DNA of 64,000 nucleotides from Megalobrama amblycephala (GCF_018812025.1 NC_063057.1:16671963-16735962), one strand, 5' to 3'. Numbered from the stretch's first letter, positions 13,447 through 26,478 are shown. Numbers and translations: made by a program. Notes: generated by a model from the sequence alone, not told the origin.

Positions 13447-13653
13447 GCATGTTGCCGATTAAGAGAGTCCCTGCAGGCCCACCACGCCATTAAAGACCAC
13501 AAAACAAAAGCAGACGAGATCCTCCTATACACCAGTCGCACCGGTCGAGGCTTCCATGTTCCGATTCGCTATGAGACGCATATGAAAATATGTGTGAAAA
13601 GTCAGTCCTCGCAGCAGATGGGGTTACAGCTGGGAGTTCAATGCATTAGATAA
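13447..13653 (+). other. Candidate terminal exon or conserved element
   Basis: A possible acceptor (CATAAATTGCAG) is followed by 68 in-frame codons and a TAA. Third positions in the middle part favour C/G (runs such as CTG CAG GCC CAC CAC GCC ATT), unlike the AT-rich surroundings. The predicted peptide is basic, His/Lys/Arg-rich, and matches no family I recognise. There is no clear donor downstream, so if real it would be a last exon. A conserved non-coding element would give the same appearance. Confidence 0.25.
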
Positions 13654-15148
13654 ACACACAAGTACATGCAAAAACACACTCACGTATTACATTATTTTCT
13701 GGAGAACCCACTTCACAGCGCCACCATTATGAAGTTCCATTAAGACTCTCACAGCATCTGAGCCTCCAATTTACAACAATTGCCCCTCTTATGCTTCTGA
13801 GACACTATTTAAGTGAAAATATATATCACAAGTCTGGAATCTTGCCATTGTTATGGCTTCAAAGAGTAATTTCCTTCTGAAGTTCTCTCTTGCATTTGCG
13901 CATGTCAGACTTTTAAGAATACGGTTTATCATACTGGTTCTTACAGCGTTCTGACTGATATCTACATGTTCATGGAGCTACATGATACATGTAGTCACGG
14001 TCCCTCAAGACCTCGTGAAATATGTGTGTGTGTGATGCACACATGGGTATCTGTGCTCTCATTAATTACACTCTGCTCTCATTCAGTCAAGTCCCTGAGC
14101 TTTTGCCAAGATAAAATTCTCATTATGCAAGCGACTAAATTGAAATGACTGACGTAGATACGTGGAGCAAGTTCTGTTCCTTGTGTCTCTCGAAGGCTCA
14201 TTTGACCTTATTATTTACATTTGTTGCAATCATAAGCACACATTACAACCTTTTTTGTGGAGGTAACAAACTGTAATAGTGATTCTGAATGCATCCGAGC
14301 ATGTAATTTGTATAAAAGCAAGTATGTTTGCGCATGAGATAGCGACGGTAAGGGCTAAAGTGAATTACGGGGGTGAGTGTGTGGAGGACTATCCCCTCGT
14401 ACATTTGAGACTCAATATATTACCCAGCGTGCGTGCCGGTGTGTTTATAACCTGATCTGTGAAAGCATATTTCTTTGCAGGTGTGTGTGAGCCCGTGTTT
14501 CTGGGCCAGTGTGTGTGAGTGTCGCCAGGGGAAATTTATCCTGCACATGGAAACCCCATTGTTTATTCATGCCAACTAAATTGAAGTGTGTATCTCTGTA
14601 TTCTCTCCGCTCTGTTCCCCAGTGAATACGACAGAAAAGTGTTAAAAAAAAAAAAAAAGCGAATAGAGAGAATGAAAAGGGGGAGGAAGAGACAAGAGAG
14701 AAGGAGAGGGAAGGGAAAGAGTCTTGATTCTTTTTTCTTAGGTTATATGTCTGCAGGATTGGCCACAGAGAGGATAATGAGACCCATTTGTCCATATTAA
14801 AGGGATTGAGGGAGGCCTAACCACTCCAAATAAAAATCCAATCTCTGCTTTAAAGTGAGGGGCCAGGAGAGAGAAACTGAGGCACAGAAAGACAACATAG
14901 AGACTCAACACAGATGCAGTGAGACACCATATAAGAGAAAGAGAATTTAATCGTTACTCGGCAACAACTGACAAACTTAGAAAGGCAGGCAGGCACACAC
15001 ACACACACCTTGTTGTCTAAATTAGGACATGTTGTACCATAGACTAGAACAATACTAATTATAATTACTACAGACTAATCCTACTCCTAAAAGAAAACAT
15101 TCTGCATTTTTGAATAATAAAAACATTATTTAGTTTATGTATCAAACA
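13654..15148. other. Unique non-coding stretch with a purine-rich tract
   Basis: No gene is seen. An A run (about 14645-14659) leads into a purine-rich strand of about 60 nt (14663-14721) able to form triplex-type structure. A short (CA)n lies at about 14995-15008. Confidence 0.45.
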
Positions 15149-15437
15149 TTTAAAGGGTTAGTTCACCCAAAAATGAAAATTCTCTCATTAATTCGATAAT
15201 TTCTATTCAGAAACGCTCAATTAATATGGATTAGGTTCACAATCTCTTTATGAACCTTTTGAAGCATCAAAGTGGTAGTTGCATAGCTGTCAACGGAGGA
15301 ACAGATAGCTCTCAGATTTCATCAAAAAGATCTTAATTTGTGTTCCGAAGATGACCGAAAGTCTTACGGGTTTGGAAGGACATGAGGGTGAGTAATTAAT
15401 GACAGGATTTTCATTTTTGGGTGAACTAACCCTTTAA
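15149..15437. mobile_element. TTAA-flanked MITE, GTTCACCC family (short form)
   Basis: TTAAAGGGTTAGTTCACCCA faces TGGGTGAACTAACCCTTTAA: perfect 20-bp inverted ends that include the TTAA target. At 289 bp it equals the two ends of the 539-bp copy at 58.5 kb with the middle removed. Shared phrases include AAGTGGTAGTTGC and AGTCTTACGGGTTT. No coding capacity. Confidence 0.9.
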
Positions 15438-16775
15438 CCTTTGAGGACATCCACGATTTTGTGAGGAATTTTCATTGACTACTTGAAATTGTTTTTGTAC
15501 TCAGGTATTTATTAATTTATTTATTTACAAAAATAACCCCCAATTGTATTATCGTTACATCTTTGTGAGCTAATGATATTTATTAATTTATTTATATCTA
15601 TCACATCAGGCAACAAATTTGTTTCTACTTATGATACGTTGTGACATTTTATTTATTTATTTATTTACTTACAAGTATTATTTTATGACCATTTCATCAA
15701 ATATTTCAATTGAAGGTTTTGTCAGATTTAGCTTACTTCTGCTGACAAATTTGTCTTCATATATAGCTAAGTAAAGTGGGCGGAGCTTGCCTTTTCGCTA
15801 TGTGGGTGCAGTCATGTTAGTTGCAAGCCCAAAATCGATGGAAAATTGCCTGGATTTGTTTGTGGCATATTTATTTGTTTTGCTAAAGCCCCTTTGCCCA
15901 AATAATATCAAAAAATAATACCACAATATATATTCCAATGCCTTGCCTGTTTAGTTGGCCATGGGTGCACAGCACCCACAGCATCCATTGAAGCTCCAAT
16001 GTAGCCACCCACCCACACACACAACACTTACAGTCAAAAACACAGCCAACAACACACATACAAGAGATGTGGACAGAACAGAAATGCATTATCAATACCA
16101 TGTTTCTTTCAAATATTCTCTGCATATTCAGTGGAATGACTGCTACTGTTATGGACAGCTTCTGTGCACAATGTTCATTTTGTGATAGTATGACTTAAAA
16201 AAAAAAAAAAAAAAAAAGCACCAGTGAACAGAATGACATTAAAATTCAAATAATCAAAAGAAAGTATGTTGTAATAGTCTATTTAGGTTCTGTAGCTTTA
16301 AATCTAGATTGCAGCGACTAAATTGACTGTAGCAGCCACAGGGGGGTGTAGTTTTCTGTTTCTCTTTTAATGTCATGACAGCCAATCTGAAAAGGTTTAT
16401 TTGGATACAACATTATGGACCCTGAGATCCTGATTCTGAGGATTTTCACAGATCTTTCTCTTTCTCTGTGGATCCTCTATAGCTTTATGTAGTTCACCCA
16501 AAAATTAAAATTCTGTTATCATTTTCTCACCCTCATGTTTCTTTAATCTTGTTTTTTTTTTTTCTTTGTCTACAGAATAATAATAAAAAAAAGATTTATT
16601 TAGCAGAATGTCTAGGTTTCTCTTTTCTGTAAATAAAAAGAAGATGGGGACCAATTATCAAACTCCAAAAAGTTCCATAAAAGTAGTCCATACAATTAAT
16701 TAGAAATATTCCAAGTACCATATTAAAGCTATACCTAATGTACTGTATATGTAGACGGCATATTTAATACACAAA
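15438..16775. other. Non-coding stretch with AT-rich repeats
   Basis: TTTATTTATTTA-type simple sequence at 15505-15665 and a poly-A run at about 16196-16216. A partial GTTCACCC-family MITE at 16490-16560 (TAGTTCACCCAAAAATTAAA...) lacks its other end. No gene is seen. Confidence 0.5.
16490..16560 (+). mobile_element. Partial GTTCACCC-family MITE end
   Basis: TAGTTCACCCAAAAATTAAA followed by TCACCCTCATG matches the left end of the family; the rest is missing. Confidence 0.6.
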
Positions 16776-17270
16776 TGTTCAAAAGTTTGGAGTTGGTACG
16801 TTTATTTATTTATTTATTGTTAAGTTTTGATAGAAGTCTTTTATGTTCTCCAAGGTCTTTTATGTTCTGTATTAATTTGATTAAAAATACATTAAAACTG
16901 TAATATTACAGTATTACCTTAATATATTGTAAAATATAATTTATTCCTGTGATGGCAAATCTGTATTTTCAGCATCATTACTCCAGTCTTCAGTGTCACA
17001 TGATCCTTCAGAAATCATTCTAATATGATGATTTGATGCGAGAGAGACATTATCAATCTTGAAAACAGTTGTGTTGCCTAATATTTTTGTGATAATCATG
17101 ATCCATTTTTCAGGATTTTTTGAAAAATAGAAAGTTTAAAAGAGCAGCATTTATTATTTTATAAATGTCTTTATACTGCCATTTTTGATCAAATAATGCA
17201 TCATTTCAGAATAAAAATATGAATTTATATACACTGTATATGAAATATTACTGACCCCAAACGTTTGAAT
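16776..17270. mobile_element. Inverted-repeat element, TTCAAAAGTTTGG family
   Basis: Begins TGTTCAAAAGTTTGGAG and ends GACCCCAAACGTTTGAA, imperfect inverted termini typical of a very common cyprinid repeat. Internal phrases such as TGTCACATGATCCTTCAGAAATC are characteristic. It is non-coding and moderately diverged. A partial copy lies at 30.57-30.75 kb. Confidence 0.8.
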
Positions 17271-17454
17271 GGTGGTGGGTTTAAATGTTATTAAAAAAAT
17301 AATAATAAAAGAAAATGAAGCTGTGACAGATAGATGTATAGTTTGCCCTATGGGTTGCATCTTAAAGTTTATAGGGGTCAGTCTGTCGCCTTTGGCTTGC
17401 TTAGTTGAGGACACTTGACATTTGATATTCAATAGTATTCTTGACATTTATTCA

Positions 17455-17600
17455 ACAGTGCTTTGATCTGCCTGCATTGACACTATTATTTAAGAGCTGC
17501 TGTGCAGCCAAATTATGTACCAGTTATCAATGTAAAGCTGCTTTGACACAATCTGCATTGTAAAAAGCGCTATATAAATAAAGGTGACTTGACTTGACTA
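17455..17600 (+). mobile_element. Retroposon tail repeat with (GACTT)n end
   Basis: Contains GTAAAGCTGCTTTGACACAA, GCGCTATATAAATAAAGGTG and ends in GACTTGACTTGACT. A short tandem tail of this kind is the usual 3' signature of SINE/LINE-type fish retroposons. The 5' boundary is uncertain. Confidence 0.6.
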
Positions 17601-19365
17601 GGGGTCACATCCAGTTTTGACAGTTTAATTGGAATTTATTTAGTAGATTGAAGTAGATTGTTGAAACCACTGGCACAAGTAGTCTCTACGATCAACTTTG
17701 GCTTGTGATGCTTTTGGAAAATGCAGCACAGAACCAAAAACAAGGCCTCATTGCCTTCACTGAAATGTTATCCAAGAGAGAAAGCACTGGCTCATTCCTC
17801 AGTCTATCCAGTCATCCAAAGAAAGCAAACCACAAAATCAGTGACACTCATGTTTAAAGAGTCCCTCCTCACTCCGCAGCCTCTGATTTAGAGGAGCCGC
17901 CTCATAATGAGCGAATTTGTTCTCACCTTTGCAGTGTATTCTCTGTTTCTATTTTTCAGGGTTTAGAGGGCTAGTTTCCTTTAGTTATATGTACAGTAGA
18001 AGCGGGGGATAATTGTGCAAGTGTGCAATCTACAGAAAGGAAGAAATTTGATTCTTTCTCTCCAGTGGCACAATATAATTTAGATACTGTAGCTTTTAAT
18101 TAGGTGAGTCATCATGAACCCTCAGAGAGCTTAGGGAAAGAGAATATGTGTGTGCATTTGCTGATATCTATTTCTATCCCCTTATCTTTGTAGATGTACA
18201 ATTTCAGTGGAACATTTGTATTAATATTAATTTGGGGACATTTATGTGAATATGTATTCATACTTCCAAAGGGTTTTAGAGCCAAAGAAACCAAAGAATC
18301 AAAGCTAAGGATTTGCCATAGCCAGAGTATTTTTAAACACGTTATGCCCCAACCCTTGATAAGATTATTGCGTTTTCTTTTTTTTTTCATGACTGTGAAA
18401 TGTGAAATCAAATCTTCAGTGAAGTGGGATGGCAGAAATGATGAGAGGAAAGTTTATTTAATTGGCAAAAGATTAGAGTTTATTACGGTTGCTTTGGAGA
18501 CCTTGTTGCTTTGGAGACCTTCATTTAGCATGTAGCAAATGGCATTTAAAGGATTAGTTGACTCAAAAATAAAAATTAAGATGTTATTTACTCATCCTCA
18601 TGATAGTTTATAATGACCCCATGGGCTGTCAAGCTTTTAAATTGACCAAAAATACCCTGTTAAATTTAAAAGGTGACAATGTTTTAGGTACAGTTAGTAC
18701 CTGAACATATTGGACAAAAAAAAAAAAAAAAAAAAAAATCCATCTACAGTCTACTTCCTGACCTAATTTTGAAACATGCCAATTTAATGGTGTCTTAAAG
18801 GAGCAGCATACTGAGAAACATTACAAGTTGAAATGTTTTCTTGCCACCTGAGTGGAGTCATTACTGAAGAGTCCTACTGATACCCTTCACACACCAGCTG
18901 TTTGCCTCTAATGTGATTTCACATACTCATATGAAATATATGATATTCATATCAAACATTCATCACCCCACAAAACTGTGAAACAACCCTTGGGGAGACA
19001 TACTTTCTGAAAAATACCACAATAAAGCAGTTATTGCCCTGATGTTCCTGCAGTTGCATAAAATGATTGGCAGATCAGCACATCATGTTGAATGAACATG
19101 TCAAAAGCGAAGATGATTGACTCATTGAAGTCCCGATTCAATTTTCTAAATCAAAATTTGAAGAAAGGGTCAGTGGTACAGTATGTTTGGAGAGTTATCA
19201 TTCTTCCTGTTATATGTTAAATCCTCATGATTGGAGTTTTTTCTTGCTTCGCTTGCTTAGTTTAAAATTTATGAATATGTATAACGATAATGGGGCTGAC
19301 AGATGCTTTGATTTTTAGTTTTCTTGATTTACATAAAAGATTATAGGTGCATATAATTTACATGA
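17601..19365. other. Unique non-coding stretch with a MITE fragment
   Basis: No gene is seen. TTAAAGGATTAGTTGACTCA (from 18546 to about 18625) is a one-ended GTTCACCC-family relic. A poly-A run lies at about 18717-18738. Confidence 0.45.
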
Positions 19366-19503
19366 TTTTATGTATATAGGAGGAAAATGGAAATCTACCG
19401 TGCAGTGAGAGATCGTGTAATTACCGCCATCGTCAGCCTGTCATTCATCAAAGTTCTGACACAGTCATTTGAGGCAGAAGATGCATTTATTCGAAGCTGG
19501 GTA
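19366..19503 (+). other. Candidate exon or conserved element
   Basis: A TATATAG acceptor-like end is followed by an open frame with ATG at 19387. The frame runs through about 38 codons to TGG|GTAAGA, a good splice-donor match at about 19500. Without splicing it stays open to a TAG about 17 codons later. The peptide resembles no family I know. The sequence is also rich in GTGTAATTACCGCC- and TGTCATTCATC-type homeobox/TALE words, so a conserved enhancer is equally possible. Confidence 0.25.
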
Positions 19504-20399
19504 AGAAAAATCTGTCTACCGTTTGAAAGGTGTCCTTCTATTTATGAGGACTAGATGGACCTCACTGTCTGTTTGCAGAAGTGCAGTGGAAACATGAACT
19601 TTAGTGAGGCAGTACAGTGAGGCCTGAGGAATGGGAGAATAGGTGAGCTGTAAGACGCTGGGCTGTGTGGAAGCAGTATGTCACTGACACACTTTCCTGA
19701 GATTGATTTCTATTTCAGATGTTATTGATTTTGTCTCTGGTCCAGAGAGACATTGCATCCTCACCACTTAATAGTGGTTATTTTCAGTCTTCCAGAGAAA
19801 GATGTTCAGAGATGCCACAGTCTGAATTTACATTCAGGCTGAAGTTAAATCAGTTTGTTGGTTTTGCGAATGGATCAGGCCAGTATTTTATGGTAAAGAG
19901 AGTTGACTTAAGATCAGATTATGCATTTAGAGATTGTCAGCGAGTTTATACAATTAAGGCGAGGTTCGGCTCGCTTTTACACGGCAACGTTTCAAAGTGT
20001 ACCAAAATGTGTTTATGCAAGTCACATGAGAGTACAACTGTTCTCTTATTAGAGTTTTCTCCACATCGCTCATCAAAATGATTGACAAGTTCGCTCCATG
20101 TGCTTATTGTGGCTTTATTTGTAACTATCGAGACACACAAACACTATACGAATGTAGCTACCATTCCCGCTGTTAAATTATGTACTACATTCGTATTAAT
20201 GCTGCGGCAAATTCAAACTCTCTGGATCTCGCAGTGCTGTTTAGTAGGCTGTTACGAGACCATATATGAATATTATAATGCAAGTAGAGCGGGAATGAAG
20301 GCTTCGTCGGGACAGCACGGAGAAGCGCAATTGCAAAACATTTAAGATGAAGAGACAATCTTTGGTTTTCAACTACGGTAATGAATGTACTCACTCACA
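19504..20399. other. Non-coding stretch, no gene seen
   Basis: A 120-codon plus frame (19719-20081) has no domain or splice context. The part near 20070-20400 may belong to the element whose right end is at 20732. Confidence 0.4.
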
Positions 20400-20732
20400 G
20401 AATCAAACACGACTGCTTTTTATATAACACATTTCCCGTTATAAATTATGATATTGTTTGGTTCGTTGGTCCGTTGGATCGGATTGCTTTCACATCAACA
20501 GCACACACACACACAACAAGCGCATTTACCTCAGCACACAGCATTGTTGGATGTTCGGTAAGTTCCGTCTCAAAATAGGCAATACGTCATAAAATCCAAC
20601 CAATCAGGTTGTGAACGTTTCCCTATGCCTTTAGGTTCGTATCTTTTGGTTCGGTGATAAAATTGCCAATCTGAATGCTAATTGGACCAAACAAACCAAA
20701 CGAACCGAACTACAAGTGTGAACGCACCCTTA
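20400..20732 (+). mobile_element. Right end of a DNA transposon, GTGTGAACGCACCCTT type
   Basis: Ends CAAGTGTGAACGCACCCTTA, the complement of a 'AAGGGTGCGTTCACACTTG' terminus I recall from fish DNA elements (probably hAT-like). GGTTCG/CGAACC words recur inside (TTTGGTTCGTTGGTCCG, CAAACGAACCGAAC). The left end was not found, so the start is approximate. Confidence 0.45.
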
Positions 20733-22177
20733 TTTCCTTCTGATTTTTCTGTGGAATATGACCTGGAAATGTGCTTGACAGGTGTCAGGAGATACAACCA
20801 TATACTACGTTAGTAGGTGTTATATGAATCCTAACAATGTGATTAAAGCATGTCAAATAATAGCACTGTATCTACAAAAATGTAAATTCATACAAAGACA
20901 AATGAGCAAACTTGAAGTTCTCGCAATTCTCATATTCTCATCTGTGTCTTCAAACAAGCTGCCTCTGTTCTGTTGTGTTGTGCTACACTTTGGCACTTTA
21001 ATAAATCTTAATTTAGGACCTCTGTTTGAACGGCAGGACAAGAGACAGAGCGGGCTTGTGTTAGCACATCTCAGAATCATTGGATTATTTATTTATTCAT
21101 TCACTTTTCTTCTTGTTGTGCATGTCAGACATTTAATCATAAGCACTCACTGTGTAACCGAAGACATGCACAGCATCCTAAAACTGCTATATGAGAAAAA
21201 ACTATCAGACTATAACACTGCAGTACTTGTTCTGCTGGCCATAGAAAATGAATGAGAGAACGAGAGAAAGATTTTAATTAAACAGTTCCCATAGGGAAGT
21301 ATGCAGAGACAATGATGTCTAATGTGAACAGCATCCAGAATTCCCAGGCTTTCTTTCTCTCAGGGAAAAATGCAATCACGCTTATAGCCTTGCACTTACA
21401 GGAGGACAGGGGGTGAATTTATTCTCTGAGAAATGATACTTCATCGAAATTTAATGAAACTAGAGAAAGCGTTCACGGGGGAGCATATGGAAGTATTATT
21501 GGCCTGAAATTACATTCTCTCCCAATCCTGTTTACAGATGAATATCTTCTGGCTGTTGACCCAGAGCCAGGTGGCCTTGTGCCTCACACCAGATAGAGTA
21601 TACATAGGACAGGTGCAGGGAATAAACGGACAGTTTGAACTGTTCTTTACGCTTTGACACAGGTGCCAGTATGCGAGTGATGGCATTTGAGGAGCACTAA
21701 AAAAAAAAATCTGGCTGCGGCCTCGTACACACAAATAATCAAACTGGCAGAAAACCAAATCATAAAATGAGTCTGTTTGGATAACCAGAGCTGTTCCATC
21801 CGCTTCTGACTCACAGAGGACAGAAACTGTGGCCCTACCACTTCTCAGCAACAAATAACACTATATTAAAAGTCACTATGAAAAACTATGTCCTTTCCTG
21901 GCATTAATGCCCTTGTTTGGGCACTAATTTCATGCACTTCATTTAACGTGCACCTGGGTGTCATGTCCTGCATTCGCTGGTGTATATTTTGAGACTCCTT
22001 CCATCTGTGGCTGTACGTGGCTTAGCCATATTGGTTTTTTTCTGAGGAGACTGCTCTGTGTTTGCACACAAATAAGTGACCGGATTAGACCTCAAACAGC
22101 ATCGTCATCCAGATCACATCATACTGAATCCTATTTGCATTTATTAGAGCCACTGTAGGTCAGATGAGTGGATGGGC
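20733..22177. other. Unique non-coding stretch, no gene recognised
   Basis: A 157-codon plus frame (20782-21255) contains a stretch resembling the minus-strand translation at about 1310-1360, so it may be an old repeat. It has no recognised domain. The rest shows nothing identifiable. Confidence 0.4.
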
Positions 22178-22200
22178 GAGAGAGAGAGAGAGAGAGAGAG

Positions 22201-22254
<54 letters not shown>
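22178..22254 (+). repeat. (GA)n/(GAAA)n compound microsatellite
   Basis: A GA run passes directly into about 13 AAAG units, a long polypurine stretch. Confidence 0.95.
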
Positions 22255-22274
22255 GGTTTATTAGGGTTTATGTT

Positions 22275-22316
22275 TTATTATATTATATTATATTATATTA
22301 TATTATATTATATTAT
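22275..22316. repeat. (TATTA)n microsatellite
   Basis: About eight TATTA pentamers, twenty bases after the GAAA array. Confidence 0.9.
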
Positions 22317-22589
22317 AGCATGATATTGCATTTATACATCAGTTTAATAAACATTTAGGCCTAACAAAGTTAATATTGCCAGTTACTTTGTCCGTTTTTG
22401 TTCCAACACTGAACATAGTTCAAACAAAGCCACAACAGCACAATAACAACACAGATCAATGAGTTTTGAACAATTCAGTTGAGTAAATGATTCAATGACT
22501 CACTCAAAAAGATGGGCTTAATTCAGAATAGTACTAGAATTCTGCATTATAAGCATCACAAAAACAGTAAGAGTTAGTTTGTTCTTTTC

Positions 22590-22632
22590 TTTTATTTTAT
22601 TTTATTTTATTTTATTTTATTTTATTTTATTT
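22590..22632. repeat. (TTTTA)n microsatellite
   Basis: About eight TTTTA pentamers. Confidence 0.9.
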
Positions 22633-25600
22633 ACTCTTGGAAAACTGTTTGTTCAGTCAAAAGTTGTATAATAATATTTGAAGGTTCTGATTTGCAATCA
22701 GGGTTTTTTTCCCTGCTTCAGTTTCCTTTTAATCATTTAACATTTAAGTCACAACATCTGTCAAACCCTCTACTCTTCATTTGCAGACTTCTCCTTGCAT
22801 GAAACCTCCCTCGTGATTTATGGCTGTCTGACTTTTGCTGCGGTGTAACTCTTTGCAATCTGCAATCTTGAAAAGATCAATTTTAATATAAAAAAATAAT
22901 GTCGGAACTCGTCCCTTGCAACCTCAACCGTCTTGTGGGAAATATTGCGCAGGCATTTTAGAAATCGTACTTGTGTTAATCAAAATGTCAGCCTGACCTA
23001 CAGTTGAATAGGAATGTTGTGAAGTATGAGGTTAATGGTTTGATGGAAAAAAGACATACTGAGCATTACTTCTCCAAGTTGCTCACCTTTGAGGAGTAAA
23101 CAGGAACTTTTACTCCACTGGATTGTAGGAGCTTAAGGCAGTTTGTTACGTTATCTCAACTTCAGGGATTATATTTTACATTTAAAGGTCAAACTGTAAT
23201 ATGGTGGTCATAGCATTCAGAGAAAACATTGCTCATGGGTCCCCAGTCACAAGGAGTTAATACTAAGGATTGAAGTAGTCCGAAAACTGCAGCAAATGTG
23301 TTTAATTCAATAGGTAAATGGTTTCTTTCTCTCTTAATAAATAAAGCAATAAATGAGCACAGCCTCAGGTGGGAACGCCAAAACATACTTACATCTCGCA
23401 GCGTGATTAGAGCAGGATATTTGTGGCTGTTTATTGCTTTCCCTTGATAATAACTGCCCATATGGTCTCTTTGGTTTTGATTAAAGACCATGAACATTGT
23501 GCACCCCAGTTGTGTGTGCGTTTGTCGCCGTCTGCACCTGTCAGCCACTGCTAACATTGGGGAATCAAAATCACGTGTTTTCTGCCTGAAAATGAGATGA
23601 CCGGAAGACGCCCTAGAGGGTCTGACCCCTATAGTTTGCTTGAGTGGCAGAGGTATTGATATGATAATATGTGTTAGCATTTGTTTTCATACATGTGAAA
23701 TGCCAATGCCCAGTCCACAGCTTCCCAGAGGATCCGTCCTCAAAGCAGATGGGTGCGTTTTCCTAAAGGTGTTTTCATTGTGATTCTCAAGGACGCGACA
23801 TAGATAAACACCTGCCGTCGGCGAAGAGGAATAAAAGAGAGTAGAAACAACACGTACACCGTAACAGTCGGCAATATAGCTGTCGGTTTATAACTAGGGC
23901 CTCCATTGCGCATTTTATAGCACAGCATAGAGCGTCATTCTATAAATCAACCGTGTTTTCTGGCCAGCAGTAACTTGAGCTAGTAATGTAAAATGTAACA
24001 GACCCAGCTGCCATTTTCTCTGTGTTTGGAACAAAATTGGCCAGCAGTAGGTACTTATCTGGGGGCAAGGGTTGGTAATCTTCTCCTGGCTCAGTCAAGC
24101 CCATCTCCCTGAGTCAGTCTCCCTAAATGAGGCACTTACTGGCCCAGCTGCGGTCTGGACCTAAACCAATGGCCTGCAGGGACAAGGGCCGCTTTCTGCG
24201 GCTTGCAGGCCATGTGCTGTTATTGAAATTGCCCTTCTCCTCAAGAGGACCGCGAATGCATCATCATCTACCTGTGGTGCTCTTCACAAAGCCTCCGAGA
24301 AGGTTGCTGTACTGTATTTTGTTCATCTTGTTTATATTCTTTGCTGTGACTCTGGGTGTTTTTGCTGAATTTTGGTGTTTATTTCTTAGATTTATCTAGC
24401 AATGTGGTCATACATTGGCTTTGAGTCTTCAAAACACTCTTCAAGGAAAGTGGCCCATGGCTCAAGAGCATGCTGGAATGATAAGTCACTCTCATCTATA
24501 AGCCCTTGCGCCAGTCTGTTTTCACATCTCTTCCTCACTAGCCAAACCCTTTGTACATTTTATCTTCCTATCAGGTTTTTCGTAGCCTCCCTGACGGGTT
24601 CTCTCCGCTCCACCAGCCTGCCAGGCCCCAGAATGCCTCTCTCTTCCACGGTAAGCAGGATGTGCCTAACCAGGCTTGTCCTGTCTGATAGTCAATGTCT
24701 CTTTCTCTCCGTCGAGGCCTCTTCCTCTCTTCTCCTCCTCCTCCTCCACCCCCTGTAGGGCTCTTCTTCATGCTTGACTTAACTGTGTCTCTTAGGGCCT
24801 TTCAGTTGGTGAAGGCCTGTGTGGATTCCTGGCAGGACTGATTCCATAGCCTCAGGTGTGGTTTGTAGATCAGAGGAGCAAACCAGCAGAGAATGTGAGA
24901 AAATGATCGCTTACCCACCAGGGCCAGGCAGGTGGGCCTTGCATGCTAAGTACACAGTTCAAAAGTATCGCAGTATCTCCTCCTGAAATCTTCTCTCGTT
25001 GCTCTTGGGAGCTTTCTGCCCTCTACACCTTCATCACTTCCATTTGCTGAAGGGTGATTTTGCTTAGTAGGACCTGGATTAAGGTTGTTGTTTCTATTGG
25101 ATCTTCTCAATCCCAGCTGAATTGGTCATTTGCAAAACTAATCCTGTTCTAATAGGGTTTATGTTTGTCCAACAGGAATGTTGTTTCAGGATTAGTGCTA
25201 ATTTGTATACAGTTTCATATCATTGTTTTTGTCTTTTGAATAAAATTCTTAAATTATTCAATATTTAATGATGTCATATTTGCAATTACAGTAAATTTTA
25301 CTCCAAGTGGCAAGTTATTCCAAATATTCAGACATTTTTGTATATTAATTTACTGCATATAAATTAGTTCAACTTCAAAAATTCACCCTATCTATTTTCT
25401 GAATGCATGTTATTTATCTTATTGTGCACAATTTTTGTGCAATTCATTTTTGGTCTGAATCTCATAATTCTTCAATCAAAATGTCATAACTTGATCTTCC
25501 TGTGAAAAGACTGCTTAAACCCCGTCCCTTTCTCACAATCATCTGCGAGCTCGCATTCAGATCTGCCTCCATCCAGTCAACAACTGATGAATAGAATCAA

Positions 25601-25742
25601 GTCCCTGCCCTACTGTCGCTACTTCCGTTTTATCGTGAAGCTATTCTCATATAATTATGATTAGATTATTTTAAACAATCGTGTTTTTTATAGATAAACG
25701 CATTGTAAATACCTTGCAAAATGTTATTTAAAATAGTAAGAT
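22633..25742. other. Unique non-coding stretch, no gene recognised
   Basis: The longest frames (163 codons on minus at 23189-23680, 118 on plus at 24402-24758) have no domain and no splice context. The 23.3-25.1 kb part is slightly GC-richer and non-repetitive. No terminal inverted repeats were recognised. Confidence 0.4.
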
Positions 25743-25915
25743 TTAAAGGTGCCCTCAGATGAAAAATTTAATTTATCTTGGCATTGTTAAATAACAAGAG
25801 TTCAGTACATGGAAATGACATACAGTGAGTCTCAAACTCCATTGTTTCCTCCTTTTTATATAAATCTCATTTGTTTAAAAGACCTCCAAGGAACAGGCGA
25901 ATCTCAACATAACAC

Positions 25916-25960
25916 CGACTGTTACGTAACAGTCGGGGTGTACGCCCCCAATATTTGCAT
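25916..25960 (+). promoter_or_regulatory. D-box palindrome and octamer in family A copy 2
   Basis: A perfect 20-bp palindrome holds TTACGTAA (25922-25929), the PAR-bZIP consensus. The octamer ATTTGCAT follows at 25953-25960. Motif identity is exact; in vivo use is inferred only. Confidence 0.4.
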
Positions 25961-26478
25961 ATGCCAGCCCACGTTTCCAACATCATAAAAGGCATTAGAC
26001 AAGGGCAGCCAGTATTAACGTCTGGATGTGCACAACCAAATCATCAGACTAGGTAAGCAAGCAAGAACAATAGCGAAAAATGGCAGATGGAGCAATAATA
26101 ACTGACATGATCCATGATAGCATGATATTTTTAGTGAAATTTGTAAACTGTCTTTCTAAATGTTTCGTTAGCATGTTGCTAATGTACTGTTAAATGTGGT
26201 TAAAGTTACCATCGGTTATTACTGTATTCACAGAGACAAGAGAGCCGTCGCTATTTTCATTTTTAAACACTTGCAGTCTGTATAATGCATAAACACAACT
26301 TCATTCTTTATAAATCTCTCCAACAGAGTAGCATTAGCCATTAGCCACGGAGCACAGCCTCAAACTCATTCAGAATCAGAAGTAAACAATATAACAGTAT
26401 ACAATACTCACATAATCCGACGCATGCATGCCACATGCATGACAAACACTTTGTAAAGATCCATTTTAAGGGTTATAT

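Noticed and set aside
20782..21255. 157-codon plus-strand frame as a host gene
   Set aside because: No domain; part resembles another segment of the window, suggesting repeat origin.
23189..23680. 163-codon minus-strand frame as a host gene
   Set aside because: No domain, no splice signals and no codon pattern distinct from the surroundings.
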